Positions 1 to 5,723 of a stretch of 7,860 nucleotides of DNA are shown one piece after another. This DNA comes from Sphingobacteriales bacterium (GTDB lineage Bacteria; Bacteroidota; Bacteroidia; Sphingobacteriales; Sphingobacteriaceae), in assembly GCA_020058405.1 (NCBI GenBank), contig JAGVEE010000327.1, positions 1 through 7,860 of the forward strand, in the 5' to 3' direction. The notes under the pieces are model-generated. The model was not told the origin of the DNA. It did no database searches and saw only the letters and a list, made by a program, of their open reading frames with translations. The position numbers and the translations under genes were made by a program. Every line of letters starts with the position of its first letter. The first letter of the stretch is position 1.

Positions 1-996
1 ATAGCCTTCAGGGTCTCTATCTACTAAGATATTTAATTTCTTTAGTTCATCCACAGGCTCATCAATTTTACCTACACGTTCAAATAAATCATCGTAATAC
101 GTTTCGGGTACATATAAAAATTCCACGCCTCTTCTACGCATTTCGGAAACCGTATCAATAATATTATCGGTAGCAACAGCTATATGTTGTACTCCTGCAC
201 CTTTATAAAAATCGATGTATTCTTCAATTTGTGATTTCTTTTTACCTTCTGCAGGTTCGTTAATAGGGAACTTTACATATCCTGTTCCGTTCGATACTAC
301 TTTAGACATTAAGGATGTATATTCTGTAGAGATGTCTGTATCATCGAATGTAATCAATAGTTTGAAGCCCATTACTTCTTCGTAATATTTCACCCATTTA
401 TTCATTTCGCCCCAACCAACATTACCCACACAATGATCTACGAATTTTAACCCAATAGGTTTTGCAATGGTATCTTTCGGCATGGCTTTAAAGCCAGGCA
501 TAAATGCACCTTTATAATTTTTGCGTTCTACAAAAGTATGTACAGTTTCGCCATAAGTTTGAATGGTAGCAATTTTTACTTCACCATTTTCATCGGTTAA
601 TGTTTGCGGTGCAGAAACTGAAATAGCACCACGTTTCATTACTTCTTTGTATGAATACTCTAAGTCATCCACCCAAATGGCTAATACTTTTACACCATCA
701 CCGTGTAATTTTACATGTTCAGATATTTCTGAATTGGGATCGAATGAAGTGGTAAGTACTAATCTGATTTTATCTTGTTGCAAAACATACGATGCTTTTC
801 CTCTTACACCCGTCTCCGGCCCAGCATACGCTACTAATTCGAAGCCAAATGCACTTCTATAAAAATAGGCTGCTTGTTTTGCATTGCCTACGTAAAATTC
901 TATATAATCTGTACCTAATAATGGTAAGAAGTCTTCAGCAGGATTATGGTCTTTATGTAAATCTGCTAATTGGTTTGCTTTATCTATTGTTTCCAT
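1..996 (-). CDS. hpd: 4-hydroxyphenylpyruvate dioxygenase, C-terminus cut off by window edge
   Basis: Fe(II)-dependent cytosolic enzyme that converts 4-hydroxyphenylpyruvate to homogentisate in tyrosine catabolism. My translation from the ATG at 996 gives 332 residues, from METIDKANQL to a final DRDPEGY at the edge. It has two vicinal-oxygen-chelate halves: an N-terminal one around residues 25-160 (DYIEFYVGNAKQAAYFYRS) and a catalytic one from about 180. Metal ligands H188 (FVDHCVGN) and H271 (GVQHIAVAT) are present, 83 residues apart as in the family. The third ligand, a Glu about 83 residues further on, lies beyond the edge. Bacterial HPPDs are usually about 350-390 residues, so roughly 40-50 are missing because of the window and not because of a mutation. 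The gene follows hmgA on the same strand across a repeat-filled 78-bp spacer and is probably cotranscribed with it. The leader just before the ATG is A-rich with no Shine-Dalgarno, as is usual in Bacteroidota. Confidence 0.96.
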   Translation of the reverse strand, partial: METIDKANQLADLHKDHNPAEDFLPLLGTDYIEFYVGNAKQAAYFYRSAFGFELVAYAGPETGVRGKASYVLQQDKIRLVLTTSFDPNSEISEHVKLHGDGVKVLAIWVDDLEYSYKEVMKRGAISVSAPQTLTDENGEVKIATIQTYGETVHTFVERKNYKGAFMPGFKAMPKDTIAKPIGLKFVDHCVGNVGWGEMNKWVKYYEEVMGFKLLITFDDTDISTEYTSLMSKVVSNGTGYVKFPINEPAEGKKKSQIEEYIDFYKGAGVQHIAVATDNIIDTVSEMRRRGVEFLYVPETYYDDLFERVGKIDEPVDELKKLNILVDRDPEGY

Positions 997-1001
997 TTTT
1001 T

Positions 1002-1043
1002 GAATGATGAATGTTAAATGTTAAATGATGAATGTTGAGTTAT
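1002..1043. repeat. Heptamer tandem array in the hpd leader
   Basis: Period-7 array in plus-strand register: GAATGAT, GAATGTT, AAATGTT, AAATGAT, GAATGTT, with a weaker sixth unit GAGTTAT. It starts 6 bp upstream of the hpd ATG, so it forms the immediate 5' leader of hpd, where a ribosome binding site would sit. It abuts an octamer array at 1045. Together the two arrays account for nearly the whole hmgA-hpd spacer. Function is unknown. Confidence 0.85.
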
Positions 1044-1044
1044 T

Positions 1045-1076
1045 AGCACACTAGCACACTAGCATACTATCACACT
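1045..1076. repeat. Octamer tandem array ending at the hmgA stop codon
   Basis: Four period-8 units in plus-strand register: AGCACACT, AGCACACT, AGCATACT, ATCACACT. AACTAACA (1077-1084) may be a degenerate fifth unit inside the hmgA 3' end. The hmgA stop codon (TAG, read from CTA at 1075-1077) lies exactly on a unit boundary. Unit junctions spell CTAG, CTAT or CTAA, so with a period of 8 the array puts stop codons in all six frames. A 17-bp stretch, AGCACACTAGCATACTA, recurs exactly at 4399-4415. Confidence 0.9.
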
Positions 1077-2241
1077 AACTAACATCTTCTTGCCAGCTGC
1101 TAAAATACCCCGGATCTTCAATGGCTACTGCATCTTCGGTTAGCATTAATGGGCGGAATGGATCCACCATTACAGCTAATTCTTCGGTGCTTTCTTTACC
1201 AATTGATTTTTCAACCGTTCCAGGATGTGGTCCGTGTGGAATGCCTCCTGGGTGTAAGGTGATCTGACCTTTTTCTACGCTTTTACGGCTCATAAAATCA
1301 CCATCAACATAATATAATACTTCATCAGAATCTACATTACTATGGTTATATGGAGCAGGAATTGCTTGCGGATGATAATCGTATTTGCGAGGCACAAAAG
1401 AACATACTACAAAATTATGTGCTTCGAACATTTGATGTACTGGAGGTGGTTGGTGCACGCGACCAGTTATTGGTTCGAAATCATGAATTGAAATGGCCCA
1501 TGGGAAATGGAATCCATCCCAACCAACAAAATCGAAAGGATGTGTACCGTAAGTATATGGGTAAATTAAGCCTTGTTTTTTAATCAACACTTTAAAATCG
1601 CCTTCTTGGTCGAATGTTTCCAAATCTTGAGGCAATTTCATGTCGCGTTCGCAAAATGGCGAATGTTCTAATAATTGTCCCACCTTATTTCTATAACGAT
1701 TTGGGGTAGTAATTGGCGTAAAGGATTCCACTATAAACAAACGATTATTTTCATCGTTAAATTCTAATTGATAAATGGTGCCTCTTGGGATTACTAGGTA
1801 ATCGCCGTATTCAAATTTTATAGTACCGTAGCCAGTTTTTAGTTTGCCAGAGCCAACGTGTATAAAAATCAATTCATCTGCTTGCGAATTTTTAAAGAAA
1901 TAATCCGTCATCGATTTCTTTGGTGCAGCAAGAGAAATATGTAGATTTGAATTTACTAAAACAGGCTTGCGTGATTTTAAATAGTCGTCTTCAGCCTTAA
2001 TTTTAAAACCTTTTAAACTGGTATGTTTTAAATGCTTTTCGCGAGCAATTTTAGGTTCTACCGAATAGGATTCACCCAATTCTTTAACGATGGTAGGAGG
2101 GTGACAGTGGTAAATTAAGGAATAAACATTTGAAAAGCCTTCTGTAGATACGAGTTCTTCTGCATAAAGCTTCCCGTTTGGTTTTCTAAAGATGGTATGT
2201 CGTTTAGGGGGAATTTGCCCCAATTTATGGTAAATAGGCAT
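1075..2241 (-). CDS. hmgA: Homogentisate 1,2-dioxygenase
   Basis: Cupin-fold, Fe(II)-dependent ring-cleaving dioxygenase that converts homogentisate to maleylacetoacetate; cytosolic. It has 388 residues, shorter than the roughly 430-445 of human or pseudomonad enzymes, as in the short bacterial subfamily. The metal centre is in the C-terminal half: H300 in YNHSNVDSDE, E307, and H336 in HPGGIPHGPHPG, with H330 nearby. The H300-H330 and H300-H336 spacings (30 and 36) equal those of human H335-H365 and H335-H371. The acidic ligand sits one residue further on (H-x6-E instead of H-x5-E), suggesting a one-residue insertion; D306 is the alternative. The ATG at 2241 fits the usual N-terminus (MPIYHKLGQIPPKRH). 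The gene is divergent from fahA, precedes hpd on the same strand, and probably leads an hmgA-hpd operon. Its last codons and TAG merge into an octamer array. Confidence 0.96.
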   Translation of the reverse strand: MPIYHKLGQIPPKRHTIFRKPNGKLYAEELVSTEGFSNVYSLIYHCHPPTIVKELGESYSVEPKIAREKHLKHTSLKGFKIKAEDDYLKSRKPVLVNSNLHISLAAPKKSMTDYFFKNSQADELIFIHVGSGKLKTGYGTIKFEYGDYLVIPRGTIYQLEFNDENNRLFIVESFTPITTPNRYRNKVGQLLEHSPFCERDMKLPQDLETFDQEGDFKVLIKKQGLIYPYTYGTHPFDFVGWDGFHFPWAISIHDFEPITGRVHQPPPVHQMFEAHNFVVCSFVPRKYDYHPQAIPAPYNHSNVDSDEVLYYVDGDFMSRKSVEKGQITLHPGGIPHGPHPGTVEKSIGKESTEELAVMVDPFRPLMLTEDAVAIEDPGYFSSWQEDVS

Positions 2242-2295
2242 ATTATTGAATTATAATTTAACAATCGAAAATTAGTAAAAAATATCGAAAAATGG

Positions 2296-2313
2296 AGGAA
2301 TAGCTTGATTCCT
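2296..2313. promoter_or_regulatory. Small inverted repeat in the hmgA leader, possible operator
   Basis: AGGAAT (2296-2301), a 6-bp spacer, then ATTCCT (2308-2313), a perfect 6-bp inverted repeat. It is followed at 2317-2334 by two copies of the palindrome AATATT, also 6 bp apart. Both lie between the proposed hmgA -7 box and the hmgA ATG, where a repressor could block transcription. In an AT-rich spacer, arms this short may arise by chance. Confidence 0.3.
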
Positions 2314-2338
2314 GATAATATTAAAGAGAATATTGGGC

Positions 2339-2346
2339 CAAAACTA
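2339..2346 (-). promoter_or_regulatory. Candidate hmgA -7 promoter box
   Basis: The minus strand reads TAGTTTTG, an exact match to the Bacteroidota -7 consensus TAnnTTTG. No good TTTG -33 element lies about 20 bp upstream. Transcription would start near 2332 and give a leader of about 90 nt. A second match, TACTTTTG, lies at 2401-2408 on the same strand. The assignment rests on consensus matching only. Confidence 0.4.
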
Positions 2347-2495
2347 TTTTGGAAATCATTTTTTGCATAAAAACATGCTCAGTTTCAGAGGCATGCCAGT
2401 CAAAAGTATGAGTTAATTGGGTATTCATTTCAGTGGCTAAGATAGGCCTTATTTTTATTTAATCAAATCTCTTAAATCGATATATATTATTTTAT

Positions 2496-2503
2496 TAGTT
2501 TTG
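2496..2503 (+). promoter_or_regulatory. Candidate fahA -7 promoter box
   Basis: TAGTTTTG on the plus strand matches TAnnTTTG and is the same octamer as the candidate hmgA box on the other strand. Transcription would start near 2510, leaving only about 10 nt of leader before the fahA ATG at 2520. The -33 region has no clear TTTG. A GGAG at 2503-2506 partly overlaps the box and is rather far (13 nt) from the ATG for a typical Shine-Dalgarno. Confidence 0.4.
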
Positions 2504-2519
2504 GAGAAATTCAAACACG

Positions 2520-3524
2520 ATGAAATTAGTTTCTTATAAAACCGAAAACCTTGAAAAACTAGGTGTATTTATTAACGGACATATTTACAATTTACATTCT
2601 GTAGATAAATTAATTCCTCATACCATGAACGAGTTTTTATGGGGCGGCGAAGAATTGATGGAACGAGCTCATAAAGTAAACAATGGAATTAAAGATGGTT
2701 CTATTATTGGTCGCGAAGAAGTTTTCTTTGAAATATTAGCACCTGTTCCACATCCAACTTCTTGTAGAGATGGATATGCATTTCGTCAACATGTGGCGGC
2801 AGCTCGCAGAAACAGAGGAGTGGAAATGATTAAAGAATTTGATTCGTATCCGATTTTTTATTTTACCAATCATAATGCAGTGCAAGGCCCTGGCGAAGTT
2901 GAGTGTATGCCAGATCATTTTGAGAAATTAGATTTCGAATTAGAAGTAGCAGCGGTAATTGGTAAAAAAGGTAGAAACATTCGTGCTTCAGAAGCCGATG
3001 AATATATAGCAGGGTATTGCATCATGAATGATATGAGTGCACGTACTTTGCAAATGGAAGAAATGCTGTTAAACCTTGGTCCTGCTAAAGGAAAAGATTT
3101 CTCAACAGTTATTGGTCCTTGGTTAGTAACTCCCGATGAATTAGCAGAACATTTAGTTTCAGCAAAAGCAAATCACATTGGTAATACTTACAATTTACAA
3201 ATGAAATGTTGGGTAAATGGTGTAGAAGTTTCTTCAGGAAATGTAGCCGATATGGATTGGACATTTGCAGAAATAATTGAAAGATGTGCGTATGGAGTTG
3301 ATGTTTTACCTGGAGATGTAATTGGTTCTGGAACTGTAGGCACTGGTTGCTTTTTAGAATTAAATGGCACAGGTTTATTAAACGATAAAAACTTTAAACC
3401 GCAATGGTTGCAAGATGGCGATGTAGTAGAAATGGAAATTACAGGTTTAGGTCGATTAAGTAATACCATTAGAAAAGTGGACACTGATTTTTCTCTTTTG
3501 AAAATTAAAAAATCAATTAGCTAA
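2520..3524 (+). CDS. fahA: Fumarylacetoacetase (FAH family)
   Basis: Metal-dependent C-C hydrolase that splits fumarylacetoacetate into fumarate and acetoacetate, the last step of tyrosine degradation; cytosolic. It has 334 residues, in the range of the shorter bacterial fumarylacetoacetases and below the roughly 420 of the mammalian enzyme. Conserved features: D84 and H91 in RDGYAFRQH, with the same Asp+7 His spacing as mouse D126/H133 (metal ligand and catalytic base); E140 and E142 in DFELEV (mouse E199/E201); D171 in MNDMSART (mouse D233). The later motifs KGKDFSTVIGPWLVTPDEL and GSGTVGTGC are also typical of the family. Assignment to fumarylacetoacetate, and not to another FAH-fold substrate, rests on the hmgA/hpd neighbours. 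Only 5 bp separate it from the next gene, which indicates a shared transcript. Confidence 0.93.
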   Translation: MKLVSYKTENLEKLGVFINGHIYNLHSVDKLIPHTMNEFLWGGEELMERAHKVNNGIKDGSIIGREEVFFEILAPVPHPTSCRDGYAFRQHVAAARRNRGVEMIKEFDSYPIFYFTNHNAVQGPGEVECMPDHFEKLDFELEVAAVIGKKGRNIRASEADEYIAGYCIMNDMSARTLQMEEMLLNLGPAKGKDFSTVIGPWLVTPDELAEHLVSAKANHIGNTYNLQMKCWVNGVEVSSGNVADMDWTFAEIIERCAYGVDVLPGDVIGSGTVGTGCFLELNGTGLLNDKNFKPQWLQDGDVVEMEITGLGRLSNTIRKVDTDFSLLKIKKSIS

Positions 3525-3529
3525 TTAAC

Positions 3530-4387
3530 ATGAAATCTCTACTCATAAAAGACCTTAGCCCGCAGCAAACGCAAATGTTTTTACAATATGCGGTGGCTCC
3601 AAGGCCTATTGCATTTGTTAGTACTATTGATGAAGAAGGCAATGTAAATTTAAGTCCATTTTCATTCTTTAATTTATTTAGTTCTAACCCACCGATTTTA
3701 GTTTTTTCACCAGCTCGTAGAGTGAGAGATAATACTACAAAACATACACTTGATAATGTGTTGAAGATAAAAGAATGTACCATCAACATTGTAAATTATG
3801 ATATGGTGCAACAAACAAGTTTATCGAGTACCGATTATCCTAAAGGAGTAAATGAGTTTGTTAAAGCAGGTTTTACAGAATTAAAATCGGAACATATTCG
3901 TCCACCAAGAGTAAAAGAAGCACCCGTACAATTTGAATGTATTGTGCGTGATGTTATTGCATTGGCAGAAACCCCAGGTGCCGGAAACCTAGTGCTGGCG
4001 GAGGTAATAGCCATGCATATTTCTGAAGATGTATTAGGTGAGGATGGGAAAATTGATCAATTAAAAATGGATCATGTAGCTCGCTTGGGAGGCGATTGGT
4101 ATTCGAGAGTTACCAAAGAAAGTTTATTTCAAGTTGTAAAACCGTTAACCACTATGGGTATTGGTGTTGATGCCTTGCCAGATAAAATTAGAAATTCTAA
4201 AGTACTAACCGGAAATAATTTAGGTCAGTTAGGAAACGTAGAAAGCATACCTGTTGTTGAAGCAAACGAAAAAGAAGAGCTATTGAAATTATATTCTAAG
4301 TTGAGTGAAAATCAAATCCACTTAATTGCGAAAGAGTTTTTGGATAATGGAAATGTACTGGATGCCTGGAAAATTTTACAATTGTAA
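3530..4387 (+). CDS. Flavin reductase-like FMN-binding split-barrel protein with C-terminal extension
   Basis: A 285-residue cytosolic protein. Residues about 15-185 form a flavin reductase-like (FMN-binding split barrel) domain. They include APRPIAFVSTIDEEGNVNL, then SPFSFFNLFSSNPPILVFSP, and further on SSTDYPKGVNEF and APVQFECIVRDV, which line the FMN site in related proteins. About 95 further residues follow; these include DHVARLGGDWYSRV (181-194) and a helical tail, which plain flavin reductases of about 170-200 residues lack. Such domains bind FMN and either supply reduced flavin to a monooxygenase or have no known reaction. No partner monooxygenase is seen. It starts 5 bp after fahA, so it very probably shares its transcript and serves tyrosine breakdown or the detoxification of its intermediates. 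The domain call is secure; the substrate is unknown. Confidence 0.85.
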   Translation: MKSLLIKDLSPQQTQMFLQYAVAPRPIAFVSTIDEEGNVNLSPFSFFNLFSSNPPILVFSPARRVRDNTTKHTLDNVLKIKECTINIVNYDMVQQTSLSSTDYPKGVNEFVKAGFTELKSEHIRPPRVKEAPVQFECIVRDVIALAETPGAGNLVLAEVIAMHISEDVLGEDGKIDQLKMDHVARLGGDWYSRVTKESLFQVVKPLTTMGIGVDALPDKIRNSKVLTGNNLGQLGNVESIPVVEANEKEELLKLYSKLSENQIHLIAKEFLDNGNVLDAWKILQL

Positions 4388-4390
4388 ATG

Positions 4391-4438
4391 AGCATACGAG
4401 CACACTAGCATACTAACATACTAATACGTTAGCACATG
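4391..4438. repeat. Octamer tandem array supplying the osmC-like start codon
   Basis: Six period-8 units: AGCATACG, AGCACACT, AGCATACT, AACATACT, AATACGTT (diverged), AGCACATG. It begins 3 bp after the stop of the split-barrel gene, and its last unit contains the ATG (4436-4438) of the OsmC-family gene. It therefore fills the whole spacer and replaces any Shine-Dalgarno. The unit family is the same as at 1045-1076. Junctions (CTAG, CTAA) place stops in all six frames. Confidence 0.88.
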
Positions 4439-4903
4439 AAAATACATCATTATAAGTTAAAAGTAACCTGGACAGGTAATTTAGGTACAGGTACTAGTAA
4501 GTACGATGAATATAGTAGAGACCATGTAATTTCTGCAAAAGGCAAGTCGGATTTATTAGGATCTGCAGATCCTGCATTTAGAGGAGATGCCAGTAAATAC
4601 AATCCAGAAGAGATGTTATTATCCGCACTTTCTACATGTCATATGTTGTGGTATTTTCATTTTTGTTCCGATAATGGAATTGTGGTCACTGATTATTTTG
4701 ATGAGCCAGAAGGCATCATGGAAGAAGCCAGTACAGGTGGTGGAAAATTTGTAGAGGTAATTTTAAAACCTACCATAACCATTACGGATGCAAGCAAAGC
4801 TGCATTAGCTATAGAGTTACACGAAAAAGCAAATAGTAAATGTTTTATTGCAAATTCTGTTAATTTCCCCGTGCATCATTTACCTAAAATTCAAATTCTA
4901 TAA
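4436..4903 (+). CDS. OsmC/Ohr-family peroxiredoxin-like protein
   Basis: A 155-residue cytosolic protein of the OsmC fold, whose members reduce organic hydroperoxides with a pair of cysteines. Both are present: C68 in the helix SALSTCHMLWYF and C136 in NSKCFIANSVNFPV, at about the usual spacing. E58/E59 (NPEEMLL) and R28 (YSRDH) match residues that position the peroxide in the family. The C-terminal NFPVHHLPKIQI is typical. I judge it OsmC/YhfA-like and not a clear Ohr, so I give no gene symbol. It is the third gene of the fahA run, but the start codon lies inside an octamer array and there is no visible promoter between. A role in removing peroxides or reactive by-products of ring cleavage is inference. 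Its last 13 bases overlap the 3' end of the convergent gene. Confidence 0.9.
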   Translation: MKIHHYKLKVTWTGNLGTGTSKYDEYSRDHVISAKGKSDLLGSADPAFRGDASKYNPEEMLLSALSTCHMLWYFHFCSDNGIVVTDYFDEPEGIMEEASTGGGKFVEVILKPTITITDASKAALAIELHEKANSKCFIANSVNFPVHHLPKIQIL

Positions 4904-5601
4904 GCTAATCCAATTCTTAAATTATAGTTCATTGGTAGTAATTCGAAATTTTCGCTAATTGTTTTACGTTCTGATTTAGTTTTTGTTGGATTATCAATTT
5001 TATTAGCTGTAAAATTAAAATCAATTAAGTTGAAAGGAAGGTTAACATCAAAAAATAATTTTTCAGATAATTGATAAGTATATCGTGGTGCTATAAATCC
5101 TGAAGCACCAATCTGTGTATACGACTCCGGAAAATTTGTTGTTATTAGCGGTATCGTTTTTGTGTTATATATATAGGGTTGTACGCCATAGCTAACACTA
5201 AATGTTCCATTCTTATTTAATTTGCTTTTTTTTGATGAAGGAGTATACTCGTATCTAAAAGACAAATTGAAACTGGAGATTTCTTGCCCGTTAACAATGT
5301 TGGAATTTATGGTATCCAATAATTCATCTTTCTCACTAATGAAACTTAAATCGAATCTGTTGAGTTCTAATTCGTGGGTATTTCCATTTTTAGCAGTATA
5401 GGCAATTGCAAACGTTGGTCTTAGAATAGTGGTTTCCTTTTCTGATTTTAAGAATATTCTTTTCGCATCCCAATAATTGCTTTCATTTTTAATAAATGAA
5501 CTTTGGTTATATATTTTAAGTTTTAATGTGCTAATATTTTGCTGTGCACTAGCACCGAAACATAATAAACACAAGAAGAAAAGTGATTTGATGGTTTTCA
5601 T
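4891..5601 (-). CDS. Secreted, probably outer-membrane beta-barrel protein of unknown function
   Basis: A 236-residue protein I do not recognise. It begins with a clear signal peptide: basic MKTIK, hydrophobic SLFFLCLLCFG, then ASA|QQ with likely cleavage after A19. C14 does not sit in a proper lipobox, so a lipoprotein is unlikely. The rest is rich in alternating polar/aromatic stretches that look like beta strands (GTFSVSYGVQPYIYNT, KLFFDVNLPFNLIDFNFTAN) and ends in a strand-like MNYNLRIGLAYRI. This resembles small outer-membrane barrels of Bacteroidota. A serine- and lysine-rich segment near TPSSKKSKLNKNG may be a loop. It lies downstream of the SDR on the same strand. A weak promoter-like TGCGTTTG (5620-5627, minus strand, one mismatch to TAnnTTTG) lies just upstream. 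It overlaps the osmC-like gene tail-to-tail by 13 bp. A link to aromatic catabolism is not shown. Confidence 0.75.
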   Translation of the reverse strand: MKTIKSLFFLCLLCFGASAQQNISTLKLKIYNQSSFIKNESNYWDAKRIFLKSEKETTILRPTFAIAYTAKNGNTHELELNRFDLSFISEKDELLDTINSNIVNGQEISSFNLSFRYEYTPSSKKSKLNKNGTFSVSYGVQPYIYNTKTIPLITTNFPESYTQIGASGFIAPRYTYQLSEKLFFDVNLPFNLIDFNFTANKIDNPTKTKSERKTISENFELLPMNYNLRIGLAYRI

Positions 5602-5648
5602 TTGGGAGAAATTTCATAACAAACGCATAAAATCTAAGGTTATTATTA

Positions 5649-5704
5649 TCTAATATCTAATATCTAAATACTAATGTCTAATATCTAAATCCTAAAACCT
5701 AATT
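5649..5704. repeat. Heptamer tandem array between the SDR and outer-membrane genes
   Basis: Eight consecutive units, mostly 7 bp: TCTAATA, TCTAATA, TCTAAATA (8), CTAATG (6), TCTAATA, TCTAAAT, CCTAAAA, CCTAATT. It lies 48 bp upstream of the outer-membrane gene start and ends 19 bp from the SDR stop. The CTAA core in each unit gives TAA on one strand and TAG on the other, so stops fall in all six frames. Units differ in length by one base, which fits slippage. Confidence 0.88.
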
Positions 5705-5723
5705 TATTGCTCCCCGCTCCAAG

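Larger units (their letters stand above)
2242..2519. promoter_or_regulatory. Divergent control region between hmgA and fahA
   Basis: A 278-bp AT-rich spacer with no convincing ORF and none of the short tandem arrays found in the co-directional spacers. It must carry promoters for both arms of the tyrosine pathway. Candidate -7 boxes face both ways (2339-2346 minus and 2496-2503 plus, listed separately). It also holds small inverted repeats at 2296-2313, 2317-2334 and 2374-2395 (CATGC, 12 bp, GCATG). No transcription factor site could be named. Confidence 0.7.

Noticed and set aside
563..1007. Plus-strand ORFs of 99 and 71 codons
   Set aside because: They lie opposite hpd, which has clear family motifs; the translations show no domain and no signal for expression.
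1002..1076. CRISPR array
   Set aside because: Units are 7-8 bp and contiguous, with no spacers and no cas genes.
1350..1583. Plus-strand ORF of 77 codons
   Set aside because: Antisense shadow inside hmgA; no recognisable protein features.
2374..2395. CATGC/GCATG inverted repeat as a terminator or operator
   Set aside because: Only 5-bp arms with a 12-bp loop and no T-run; too weak to list as its own feature.
2736..3789. Three minus-strand ORFs (60, 98, 90 codons)
   Set aside because: All are antisense to fahA and the split-barrel gene and carry no motif or leader of their own.
4880..4960. Bidirectional terminator between the convergent genes
   Set aside because: The genes overlap and I found no stem followed by a T-run on either strand.
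5640..5704. Transposon end or IS remnant
   Set aside because: The repeats are simple 7-bp tandem units without terminal inverted repeats, target duplications or transposase sequence.
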